A stretch of DNA of 64,000 nt from positions 1 to 64,000 of the forward strand of contig JAFUHF010000021.1 of the NCBI GenBank assembly GCA_017468985.1, in the 5' to 3' direction. Position numbers and translations under genes: made by a program. A model generated the notes under the pieces. It saw nothing but the letters and a program-made list of their open reading frames with translations. It ran no database searches and was not told the origin of the DNA. Positions 1 through 7,718 of this stretch are shown here, piece by piece (the first letter of the stretch is position 1; every line of letters starts with the position of its first letter). Origin of the DNA: Bacteroidaceae bacterium. GTDB lineage: Bacteria > Bacteroidota > Bacteroidia > Bacteroidales > Bacteroidaceae.

Positions 1-119
1 AGATCATATACGTAAGAAATGCCCTCATCCTTATCGTTGATAGCAGATATTCCAGTCAGGTCATCAACTATTGTAAACTTTTTCCAATAACCAGCCTCCT
101 CGTATGCCGCTTTGCTACC
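1..119 (-). other. Open frame running off the left edge, unidentified
   Basis: A minus-strand frame is open from about 119 to the window edge and contains AYEEAGYWKKFTIVDD. It may be the out-of-frame tail of the adjacent KilA-N relic or the end of an unrelated gene. I do not recognise it, and no start codon or conserved motif settles the question. Confidence 0.25.
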
Positions 120-688
120 TGCAGGAACATGAAGCGTAGCATGTCACTCTTTCGGGTAGTTCAACCTGTGGAAGAGCTGTCACTTCTTCTGGGATAAGGT
201 TCTGCTTGATGGCATCCGAGTGAATGCGATAGTTAATCTTCGACAGCTCTTGCTTCGCCGTCCAACCCAATTGCTTTTGCTCCTCATTTTTCAGCCGTTG
301 GAACTCTCGTATCAGATAGACCTTGAACTCAGGGCTAATCCACATTGCAAATTCAAAGGCAATGTCTTTGTGGACATAGGTACCCCATAACGTCCAGCCT
401 TCGAGATAATACCGATGGCATGGGTCTTTTCTGTCCACTCTTTAGCACTGAGACGAAAACGATTCAGTCCTGCCTGACTTTTAATTATGTCGAATTCTGC
501 ACAATTAAAACTCGGGGTTATCAATCGCTCTCAGATACCAAGGAACTCGATGATATTACGGTTGCGTAGCCAGTTAGAGAAGAAGAATTCACCATCTATA
601 GCCTTCAGCATGTCGTAAGGGGGGTATAGTCTTCTCCATTCTGACTAATGACTGTTATCTGCGTGTCCTTTACTGTTATCTTTGCCAC
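120..688 (-). pseudogene. Degenerate KilA-N domain protein (phage antirepressor type)
   Basis: Reading the minus strand from about 688 gives a recognisable KilA-N/antirepressor-like protein, but only if several lesions are bridged. The pieces resemble this family's DNA-binding N-terminus and the following HKDIAFEFAMWISPEF segment. There is a frameshift at a run of six G (619-624 on the plus strand; one extra base restores frame), an in-frame stop at 531-533 where a Trp codon would fit, another frameshift around 383-388, and loss of frame again in the C-terminal part near 120-160. The apparent start is GTG at 686-688. Intact relatives are about 270 residues and lie in prophages and integrative elements or as orphan genes. 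Nothing else phage-like follows, so I read it as a dead relic. What lies further left is cut off by the window edge. Confidence 0.6.
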
Positions 689-699
689 ATTGTCTGCTT

Positions 700-1803
700 T
701 CAGCGTTTGTCTATTTCGTTGAGAGCAAAATTGTAGGCACCAAGGTTGATAAGCAAGCTGGTATCGATGGTGGAGATTGCGACGCCGGTCTTCTTATGCT
801 TGAAGTAGGTCACTTCCGTCTTGCTGGCAGGCACTATGGCTGTGGCCGTTTCTGTACGTAGGAATTCCTGCGTCTGCTGCTCGTCTGTCAGGTCGTATAC
901 GTCCATCTGGAGATGGGGCACGCTCGTGTCGTCAATGCGTCCAAGCTCGCCGTTCATCTCGTCAAGCATGGAGGGGAAGAAATGCTTCTTAGCCCCGGTC
1001 AGTCCGCCGCCTATCACTACTACGCCATCAATCAACGTGAGAGCAAAACACAGAGCGTGGCCCAGTCCGCGACCGAAGCGGTTCCACGTTTCGTGCGCAG
1101 CATCGGCATTGCCTTGCTGTTTGCCATCGGCAATGTCGCAAATATCCTTCGGCGTCAACTCGGGTCGGTCTTCGCCCGAGAGTTCCTTGTACATGCGCTT
1201 CACGGCATGAATGCTGACGGTTTCTTCGGCAATCATGTCGGGATGATACTTGTCGCAGAACACCCACACATCGCCGCCGCAACCATTGTCGCCCAGCAGC
1301 AGTTCGCCGTTCAGCACTACGCCGGCACCCAAGCCCGTGCCCAGCGTGATGCCAATCAGGTTGCGATAGCGCTGCGGATTGCTGGAAGCTTCCAGCTTAC
1401 GGTTCAGCACGGGCAGTGTGCCAGCCAAAGCCTCGCCGTAGGCGAAAAGGTTTCCATCATTATTAATATATACAGGTATGTTGAACTTTTCCTCCAAGAA
1501 TTGCTTCAACGCAATGCCTCCGCGAAAAGCAGGCAAGTTGGGCAGGTCGCCAATCACGCCATTCACGTAGTCAGCCGGCCCCGGGAAAGCAAAACTGATG
1601 GCTACGGGCTCGTCTTCAAGCATGGCCTTCACCTTGCTGAAACCTTCCTCAAGGTTATGCAGACAAAGGTTTAAGTCATGAGCTCCGCTCGGCATGCGCA
1701 CAGGCTCTACAATTTCTTTATTTCCTCTGATGGCAGAGAAAACGAAATTAGTTCCTCCTGCATCCAGCGTCATGACGACGCGATTGTCATTCGTATAGTT
1801 CAT
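700..1803 (-). CDS. ROK family sugar kinase
   Basis: A 367-residue protein of the ROK (repressor/ORF/kinase) family, cytosolic, expected to phosphorylate a hexose or N-acyl-hexosamine with ATP. The phosphate-binding motif is DAGGTNF at residues 14-20. NNDGN at 114-118 holds the expected catalytic Asp, followed by YGEALAG. GTGLGAG at 155-161 is the second nucleotide-binding loop and IGGG near 264 the third. There is no helix-turn-helix N-terminus, so it is a kinase rather than a NagC-type repressor. The usual ROK zinc motif CxCGxxGCxE is not intact: the same place reads DNGCGGDVWVFCDKYHP (172-188). It is the last gene of a tight series, 27 nt after the GH127 gene, so the substrate may be a sugar released from the same glycan; which one cannot be read from the sequence. 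Confidence 0.85.
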   Translation of the reverse strand: MNYTNDNRVVMTLDAGGTNFVFSAIRGNKEIVEPVRMPSGAHDLNLCLHNLEEGFSKVKAMLEDEPVAISFAFPGPADYVNGVIGDLPNLPAFRGGIALKQFLEEKFNIPVYINNDGNLFAYGEALAGTLPVLNRKLEASSNPQRYRNLIGITLGTGLGAGVVLNGELLLGDNGCGGDVWVFCDKYHPDMIAEETVSIHAVKRMYKELSGEDRPELTPKDICDIADGKQQGNADAAHETWNRFGRGLGHALCFALTLIDGVVVIGGGLTGAKKHFFPSMLDEMNGELGRIDDTSVPHLQMDVYDLTDEQQTQEFLRTETATAIVPASKTEVTYFKHKKTGVAISTIDTSLLINLGAYNFALNEIDKR

Positions 1804-1830
1804 ATCTTCATTCTTAATGGTGTAGTACTC

Positions 1831-3873
1831 TTACTTGCGTAGCTCTATCTCTTTCACTCCTTGAGGGAACCACACCTTCATCTGGCCTGCTCCGCGGTGA
1901 TCCCAAAGATGATACGGAATAAGCGTAAGCGTACCCTTCTGACCAGTAACGTAACCCTCACCGTCGTAACCCAAACGCTGGGCATTCACACGGAAAATGT
2001 GCTGACCGCCTTCCATAATAGGGCTTTGCCATTTCTCTATAGGAACAATGATTTTCTCCTTGCCAAAGAGCACGACGTCTTCTTCACCCACAGCCTTGGG
2101 ATGGGTAGGCAATACGTAGGTGAACACACCATGAGGATTGTCAACCTCCTCAGCACAATAAACGATGGGGCCACGTTCGAATGCCACCATACCACGATCG
2201 GCCTCCACTTTGTCGTTAGCCTTCACGGTGCGCACAGGCATATCGAAGTGTACCTGTACCTCGTCACCCTTCTTCCACTGGCGACTGATGAGGAAATAAC
2301 CTTTCGCCTCAGTCCCCGTCACCTGCTGACCATTAATGCTCACGGAATACTTGGGCTGCTCATTGTCTATATAAGAATAGAGTTCGCCTGGCGTAGGTTG
2401 ATTCTTTACCCAACCCGGAATGCGGATGGCCAGCGTAAAGTTCTTCTGAGCCGTCTTCTCTACCTTGAAGTTAATATCACCATTCCATGGATATTTCGTA
2501 GCCTGAGTGAGCACCACTGACATGCCGTCCACTTCCAGTTGTGCCTGATTGGAGAGGAAAAGATTAACATAGATGGTCTGGTCCTTCACCGCATACACAT
2601 AGCCTGGTAAAGAAGGAATGAAACGACAAATATTGCTGGGGCAGCAGGCACAGCCGAACCATTCGCTGCGCTTATAGCCACCGTGCGTAGCCAATGGATT
2701 AGGATAGAAGAAGGTATTGCCCTCTACTGACACGCCAGACAGGAGTCCGTTATAGAGCGTGCGTTCCAGAACGTCTATATACTTGCTATCGCCATGAAGC
2801 AGGAAGAGACGCTGATTAAGGAATGTCAGTGCAATGGCTGCACAAGTTTCGTTGTAAGCTGTTTCGTTGGGCAAATCATAGTGAGGACCGAAAGCCTCGG
2901 CATTACGATTGGAACCAATGCCACCAATGAGGTAGAGCCTGTGCTGAACAATGTCTTCCCAAATGCGGTCTATGATCTTTATGTATTCTTCCTCGCCTGT
3001 CAGAGCGGCCACATCAGCAATGCCACAATAGAGATAACCAGCACGCACGGCGTGACCAGAGGCCTCGGTCTGCTCGGTAATGGGTTTATGGCACTGATTG
3101 TATTCCCACTTGCACTCTGTCCGGCCGCGCATATCAATGAAGAACTTGGCCTGACGGAGGTATTTCTCGTCGCCGGTTATCAGGTAGAGCTTGCAAAGAG
3201 CGAGTTCTATCTCTTCATGCCCCGGAACTATTTTCAGCTGGTCGTCATTGGGCCCGATGGCACGACATATGCAGTCGGCCGACTTGATGGCAACATCCAA
3301 CAGTTTGCGCTTGCCTGTAGCCAGATAGTAGGCTACAGCGCCCTCATATAGATGTCCCTGATTATAAAGCTCATGAGAGCCACTTTCCACGTTGACCCAG
3401 CGTTTTTCACCCACCGTTTTGTTTTGATGATTGTTGGGATTCATGGTACGGAAAGTATAGAGATAGCCATCAGGCTCTTGCGCCGCAGCAATGAGATCGA
3501 TGATGCTGTCCACCTTTTGTTCTAACTGTGGATTACGAAATGTCTGTAAACTGTAGGCCGCTCCTTCGATGATCTTAAAAACATCGCTGTCATCGAAATA
3601 GATACCACGTGGATGGTTGTCATCACTGGGATGAGCCGCCATGACGAAATTCTTGAAGCGATCAGTAATTTCACTCTGATGAATAGCAATAGGTATGGTC
3701 ACATCGCGGCTGGCCTCCAATCGAGGAGTCCAGAAACCATCAAACACCTTTACCGAAGTAAACGGCACGGGCGTAATGGGATAGGTCTTGCTGTTGGGAG
3801 TAGCAGTTTGCGTTTTTGCCACCATTGAGATAGCTGCAAAACACAACAGAGAAAAAGTAATAATGCGTTTCAT
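1831..3873 (-). CDS. GH127 beta-L-arabinofuranosidase (DUF1680), exported
   Basis: A 680-residue protein with a signal peptide (about 1-20, cleavage after a short hydrophobic core) and a full GH127/DUF1680 catalytic region. In this family a zinc-bound cysteine acts as nucleophile, with Glu and further Cys residues as metal ligands. The matching places are visible as NETCAA (Glu about 341, Cys about 343) and WFGCACCPSN (Cys about 405-409). The N-terminal alpha/alpha barrel is followed by beta-sandwich domains. Known members release beta-L-arabinofuranose from hydroxyproline-linked or pectic glycans; GH127 also includes other specificities, so the exact bond is inference. It lies 21 nt after the Nudix regulator gene and 27 nt before the ROK kinase. 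Export to the periplasm fits the usual Bacteroidetes scheme in which oligosaccharides are trimmed after uptake across the outer membrane. Confidence 0.88.
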   Translation of the reverse strand: MKRIITFSLLCFAAISMVAKTQTATPNSKTYPITPVPFTSVKVFDGFWTPRLEASRDVTIPIAIHQSEITDRFKNFVMAAHPSDDNHPRGIYFDDSDVFKIIEGAAYSLQTFRNPQLEQKVDSIIDLIAAAQEPDGYLYTFRTMNPNNHQNKTVGEKRWVNVESGSHELYNQGHLYEGAVAYYLATGKRKLLDVAIKSADCICRAIGPNDDQLKIVPGHEEIELALCKLYLITGDEKYLRQAKFFIDMRGRTECKWEYNQCHKPITEQTEASGHAVRAGYLYCGIADVAALTGEEEYIKIIDRIWEDIVQHRLYLIGGIGSNRNAEAFGPHYDLPNETAYNETCAAIALTFLNQRLFLLHGDSKYIDVLERTLYNGLLSGVSVEGNTFFYPNPLATHGGYKRSEWFGCACCPSNICRFIPSLPGYVYAVKDQTIYVNLFLSNQAQLEVDGMSVVLTQATKYPWNGDINFKVEKTAQKNFTLAIRIPGWVKNQPTPGELYSYIDNEQPKYSVSINGQQVTGTEAKGYFLISRQWKKGDEVQVHFDMPVRTVKANDKVEADRGMVAFERGPIVYCAEEVDNPHGVFTYVLPTHPKAVGEEDVVLFGKEKIIVPIEKWQSPIMEGGQHIFRVNAQRLGYDGEGYVTGQKGTLTLIPYHLWDHRGAGQMKVWFPQGVKEIELRK

Positions 3874-3894
3874 CTCTTATTAATTATTTTATGA

Positions 3895-4578
3895 TTATAC
3901 AAATCTGATACGATATTGCTCTCGCAATGGCTCATAAACGCTTTTTTCGAATATATAAGAAGGCACATCTTCATTGTGAACACGCACAAGCCCTGCCTTT
4001 CTCATTCGTTCCAACCATTCGAAAACGTCTTTATCCGGACCAAAAAGTGAAGTAAAGAGCGTATCGGCATCCTCAAAGGTAAAAACCGGGGGCAGAAAAT
4101 CAAAAGCCAATGGCTCAGCCATCATTCTGCTTCGCAGCATTTGGAGGGCACACTGAAGCATTTCTGCATGGTCAAACGCCAAAGCCGGAAGATCTTGAAT
4201 GGAGAACCATTGCAAACGTGCTGCATCATCGTCGGCCCTGAGGCCGGAAGCATCCATATCAATACGCATACACGCAAAAAAGGCAACACTAACTGTCCAT
4301 CCGCGCGGATCGCGCCCTTCACGGGAGAAGACTCCAAACTGATGGAGCGAAAAACGGTCCAGATGAGTTTCTTCGCGCAGTTCACGGGCAGCACAGTTTT
4401 CCACACACTCGTTTTCTTCTACAAAACCTCCGGGGAAAGCCCACCATCCGACATATGGATCACGACCACGCTCTATGAGCAACACCTTTACACCGTCGCG
4501 GTCAAGGCCAAATACTACGCAGTCGGCCGTGAGTGCCGGTCGGGGATAGTCATACTGAAAAGGCTTGGGGGCTTGCAT
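3895..4578 (-). CDS. Nudix domain protein with C-terminal winged helix, likely transcriptional regulator
   Basis: A 227-residue protein with an N-terminal Nudix fold and a C-terminal region (about 150-227) of the kind seen in NrtR and in the Bacteroidetes arabinose regulator AraR. The Nudix box lies at 51-73 and is almost canonical (G-x5-E-x7-REL-R-EE), but the Gly after EEx is His72. Regulators of this class use the Nudix fold to sense ADP-ribose or a sugar and the winged helix to bind DNA. True hydrolases such as ADP-ribose pyrophosphatases are the alternative reading, and most catalytic glutamates are present. Its place 14 nt after ugd and 21 nt before a beta-L-arabinofuranosidase favours a role in sensing arabinose or a related sugar. 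That is inference from context, not shown by the sequence. Confidence 0.8.
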   Translation of the reverse strand: MQAPKPFQYDYPRPALTADCVVFGLDRDGVKVLLIERGRDPYVGWWAFPGGFVEENECVENCAARELREETHLDRFSLHQFGVFSREGRDPRGWTVSVAFFACMRIDMDASGLRADDDAARLQWFSIQDLPALAFDHAEMLQCALQMLRSRMMAEPLAFDFLPPVFTFEDADTLFTSLFGPDKDVFEWLERMRKAGLVRVHNEDVPSYIFEKSVYEPLREQYRIRFV

Positions 4579-4592
4579 TCTTAAAGTGGGAT

Positions 4593-5906
4593 TTATCGGC
4601 CGATGGAATGGTATTCAAAACCCAAACGCTCCATTTCGTCGGGCATATAGAGATTGCGACCATCAATGATAAGCGGACGAGCCATAAGTTGATAGAGCCT
4701 TGCCCAGTCGGGCATACGGAATTGCATCCACTCCGTGAGTACCAACACGGCCTGAGCTCCCTCAGAGGCATCATATATGTTTTCGGCATAGCTTACGCTG
4801 TCACCCATTCGGCGGCGACATTCGTTCATGGCCTGTGGATCGAATACCCTTACCTTGCAACCTGCGTTCAACAACAACCGAAGCGTAACCAAAGAAGTTG
4901 CCTCGCGCATATCGTCGGTTTCTGCCTTGAAGGCCAATCCCCATACAGCAATCCGGGCACCTTGCAAGTCTGCTCCGAAATACTGACAGAGCTTTCGAAA
5001 AACGACTGTCTTCTGTTCTTGATTCACATCCTCCACTGCACGTAGTACGCGCATGTCGTAACCATGTTCCTTTGCTGTCTGAATCAATGCCTTCACATCC
5101 TTTGGAAAACACGAACCGCCATAGCCACATCCTGGATAAAGAAACTTCGACCCTATGCGGCTATCGGTGCCTATGCCTTTGCGCACCATATTTACGTCGG
5201 CCCCCACCAGCTCACAGAGATTGGCTATGTCGTTCATAAAACTGATGCGTGTGGCCAACATGCTGTTAGCTGCATATTTGATCATCTCGGCCGAACGTAT
5301 ATCGGTAAAAATCACCCTGAAGTTGTTCAGCAGAAAAGGATGATAGAGCCGAGTGAGCAATTCCTTGGAACGCTCGCTGTCTACGCCCACCACCACGCGG
5401 TCGGGACTCATGAAATCTTTCACTGCAGCTCCTTCCTTTAGAAATTCAGGATTACTGGCCACATCAAACGGGATCTCCACTCCTCTTTCTTGCTGTGCCG
5501 CACGAATTTCGTCACGCACCTTCTCAGCCGTGCCTACCGGAACGGTACTTTTGGTCACCACAACAAGATATTTCTGCATGTGAAGCCCTATTTCGCGCGC
5601 CACTTGCAATACGGCCCTGAGGTCGGCACTTCCATCCTCGTCAGGTGGAGTGCCTACTGCCGTGAATACCATCTCTACGTGGTCCAGGCAGTCTGTCAAG
5701 CGAGTGGTGAAATGAAGACGTCCGGCCTTATGATTGTTTTTCACGAGTGCATCAAGTTCCCTTTCGTAAATGGGAATAATGCCTGCGTTAAGATCTGCTA
5801 CCTTCTTCTGATCCACGTCAACGCATGTCACGTCATTGCCCATCTGGGCAAAACATGCGCCTGAAACTAAACCGACATATCCCGTACCAACAATTGCTAT
5901 ATTCAT
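4593..5906 (-). CDS. ugd: UDP-glucose 6-dehydrogenase
   Basis: A 437-residue cytosolic enzyme that oxidises UDP-glucose to UDP-glucuronate with two NAD+, supplying uronic acids for capsule, exopolysaccharide or lipid A sugars. The N-terminal Rossmann motif GTGYVG is at 7-12 and VDVD ends the second strand. The catalytic cysteine sits in GYGGSCFPKD near residue 261. The C-terminal UDP-binding domain contains WGLAFKAETDDMREA. Length is normal for the family. It starts the minus-strand series ugd, Nudix regulator, GH127, ROK with gaps of only 14-27 nt, although a hairpin at 5962-5991 separates it from secG upstream. No clear promoter was found in the 56 nt between that hairpin and the start. Confidence 0.95.
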   Translation of the reverse strand: MNIAIVGTGYVGLVSGACFAQMGNDVTCVDVDQKKVADLNAGIIPIYERELDALVKNNHKAGRLHFTTRLTDCLDHVEMVFTAVGTPPDEDGSADLRAVLQVAREIGLHMQKYLVVVTKSTVPVGTAEKVRDEIRAAQQERGVEIPFDVASNPEFLKEGAAVKDFMSPDRVVVGVDSERSKELLTRLYHPFLLNNFRVIFTDIRSAEMIKYAANSMLATRISFMNDIANLCELVGADVNMVRKGIGTDSRIGSKFLYPGCGYGGSCFPKDVKALIQTAKEHGYDMRVLRAVEDVNQEQKTVVFRKLCQYFGADLQGARIAVWGLAFKAETDDMREATSLVTLRLLLNAGCKVRVFDPQAMNECRRRMGDSVSYAENIYDASEGAQAVLVLTEWMQFRMPDWARLYQLMARPLIIDGRNLYMPDEMERLGFEYHSIGR

Positions 5907-5961
5907 AAAGGGTATACTGGATGGAACAGAGAATCAAGATGAATATGGAGAAAAGCATAAA

Positions 5962-5991
5962 GGTCACCAGACATCAAGACGTCCGGTGACC
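5962..5991 (-). terminator. Rho-independent terminator after secG
   Basis: An 11-bp stem (GGTCACCGGAC against GTCTGGTGACC on the minus strand, with one G-T pair) encloses an 8-nt loop and is followed on the minus strand by TTTATGCTTTT. It lies between the secG stop and the ugd start and should end the sigma-54 activator/lptE/secG transcript. Confidence 0.65.
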
Positions 5992-6032
5992 AAAAAACTT
6001 GTTCCTAATTTAGCAAATAAAAGGAATTCTCT

Positions 6033-6419
6033 TCATTGGGCAGCCGGAGCAGGTTCCTCAGCGGCTGGTGCAGGCTGTGCATCAGTGGCCGCTTCGGGCA
6101 ATGTGGCTGCGGGTTGCTGCGTGGCAGCAGGAAGCGTGGGCAACGTGGTGGTAGTAGCATCCTTCTTAAGCAATACGGAGGTATCTACCGTTTTGGCCGA
6201 AGGAATGGCATAAGCACATGCAATGCTCAGAATCACCATGGCAATGGCCAATCCCCAAGTGGTTTTTTCTACCACATCCGTTGTTTTGCGAACTCCCATG
6301 ATTTGATTTGACGAAGCAAAGCCGGAAGCCAAACCACCTCCCTTTGATTCTTGAATCAGCACGATGAGCGTCATCAAGATGGAAGCAATGACAATCAAAA
6401 TAATTAAAATGTTATACAT
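6033..6419 (-). CDS. secG: Preprotein translocase subunit SecG
   Basis: A 128-residue inner-membrane protein of the SecYEG channel. The first 71 residues are a standard SecG: a transmembrane helix at about 3-21, the conserved loop QESKGGGLASGF at about 23-34, and a second helix at about 54-72. Residues 85-128 form an Ala/Pro/Thr/Glu-rich low-complexity tail that is not needed for the fold; such tails are common in this phylum. The start overlaps the stop of the upstream TPR-type gene by 8 nt (6412-6419), which suggests coupled translation. The gene closes the series sigma-54 activator, lptE, TPR protein, secG. Confidence 0.9.
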   Translation of the reverse strand: MYNILIILIVIASILMTLIVLIQESKGGGLASGFASSNQIMGVRKTTDVVEKTTWGLAIAMVILSIACAYAIPSAKTVDTSVLLKKDATTTTLPTLPAATQQPAATLPEAATDAQPAPAAEEPAPAAQ

Positions 6420-7149
6420 TATCTGACTTATTATTTTTATTTATCAATACCAATTTCTCCAAGAATCGGATTTGGTCTGCAAAGTAACCATTTTTTTTTG
6501 AATTATTCACGCTTAAAGCCTTTATAATTTCCAAAGCACGTTCATATTTATGCTGTTTGATATAGATTTGGGCCAGTGTCTCCGTGAAAAAGCTCTTTGT
6601 AGATTCCACTTCTGGTTGGTTCTGCTCCTCATCGGGCGGAAGCTGCTGCGTCTGAGGACTGCGACGCGTTTCTCTGCGATTACGAGGTGAGCGCACTATG
6701 TCATCCTCCTCTGGTTCGTTGCTGCCAAAAGGCAGGCTTTCCTCCTCTTCTTCCTGTTGCAGGAGATAAGCAGCATAGTCACCTGCCACATCGGCCTCGC
6801 CCAACCTGTGTGACAGCTTCTCTGCCGGTTTATCCTTCAGATAGCTCTCTATGAGCGAAAGCATGCGATCTCCGGCCGAAGCCTCGGAAGCGGTTTCCTC
6901 CATAGCCTCGGGAGCTATTTCGTAATTTTCCCCTTCCACCAATTGAAAAAGCACGCTGCGGTCGGCCAAAAGGAGGGACGACTTCCGCAACTCTTTATTG
7001 AATTCAGGAGAATGGATGCAATATAGGTTTTCCAGCAAGAGGAGGCGTAACGTTTGGTAATAAGGATAGCGAAGCAACTTGCGTCGCAACAGTTCCACGG
7101 TATTTTCGTTGAGCAACTCGCGGTTACGAATCAGGTCTATGGTGTTCAT
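6412..7149 (-). CDS. Hypothetical TPR-like cytosolic protein of the lptE-secG cluster
   Basis: About 245 residues when started at MNTIDLIRNREL (7149), which leaves 13 nt after the lptE stop; an upstream in-frame codon at 7185 would overlap lptE. No signal peptide or membrane segment is present. The middle is acidic and Glu-rich (runs of E, SLPFGSNEPEEDD), then a basic RRETRRS stretch. The C-terminal part (about 190-235) holds one TPR-like unit, LAQIYIKQHKYERALEIIKAL. Proteins like this sit between lptE and secG in other Bacteroidales, but their job is unknown to me. Neighbours suggest a link with envelope biogenesis. Confidence 0.75.
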   Translation of the reverse strand: MNTIDLIRNRELLNENTVELLRRKLLRYPYYQTLRLLLLENLYCIHSPEFNKELRKSSLLLADRSVLFQLVEGENYEIAPEAMEETASEASAGDRMLSLIESYLKDKPAEKLSHRLGEADVAGDYAAYLLQQEEEEESLPFGSNEPEEDDIVRSPRNRRETRRSPQTQQLPPDEEQNQPEVESTKSFFTETLAQIYIKQHKYERALEIIKALSVNNSKKNGYFADQIRFLEKLVLINKNNKSDNV

Positions 7150-7162
7150 CTTATGAGAAGGT

Positions 7163-7708
7163 TTACCAGTTAGCCACAGTGGCATTGAAGATCTGCTCAG
7201 TGATGTCTTTGATCATCTGATTCACCAATTCCTCTTGAACGGCCGAGAGCTGTTGTGAGGAATCATACTCGGTTGTAGCCGAGAATTTGCGTTCAAAGTC
7301 GTCGGTGTGTTTTTTATTGTTGGTAAAACGTACATTGACCGTCAACTTAAGCTGCACCTGCGCAGAATATCCGCTGGCCGAAACGCCCTTGTTGAACTGA
7401 CTGTATTCCACCACCTCACCCGAAAGTTGCAGGTCACCATTACGTTTCACCTGACGCAACTTGGTCTGACGGGCATAGATGTCCTGCAATTCATTATTAA
7501 ACATGGCGTGCATTGGTGCCCATACGTATGCCGAACGCAAAGGGAAGTCGGAGAACTGAATGGTTTTCACTTCGTCGTAATTGATGGAAGCACCATTGAA
7601 CCTGTAACTCACCGAACATGATGACATGCAGACCGTGAGACTAACCACAAGCAGGAGAATCCATATTCTGCAGCCACTGATGGCATACTTATGATCCTTG
7701 TAACTCAT
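7163..7708 (-). CDS. lptE: LptE-family LPS-assembly lipoprotein
   Basis: A 181-residue lipoprotein. The start at 7708 is chosen because it gives a clean signal peptide with lipobox VCMSSC (lipidated Cys at 31) and lies 10 nt after the sigma-54 activator stop. The longer open frame up to 7897 would add 63 residues buried in the activator gene. Bacteroidetes LptE-like proteins plug the LptD barrel in the outer membrane and help insert lipopolysaccharide. The sequence SYRFNGASINYDEVKTI after the lipobox and the beta-rich middle ending in an amphipathic helix fit the family. Identification rests on the family pattern and on position, since these proteins are poorly conserved. Confidence 0.8.
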   Translation of the reverse strand: MSYKDHKYAISGCRIWILLLVVSLTVCMSSCSVSYRFNGASINYDEVKTIQFSDFPLRSAYVWAPMHAMFNNELQDIYARQTKLRQVKRNGDLQLSGEVVEYSQFNKGVSASGYSAQVQLKLTVNVRFTNNKKHTDDFERKFSATTEYDSSQQLSAVQEELVNQMIKDITEQIFNATVANW

Positions 7709-7718
7709 CGTAGTGGAT

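Noticed and set aside
913..1674. 253-codon plus-strand frame opposite the ROK kinase
   Set aside because: Shadow; the minus-strand reading carries the ROK motifs.
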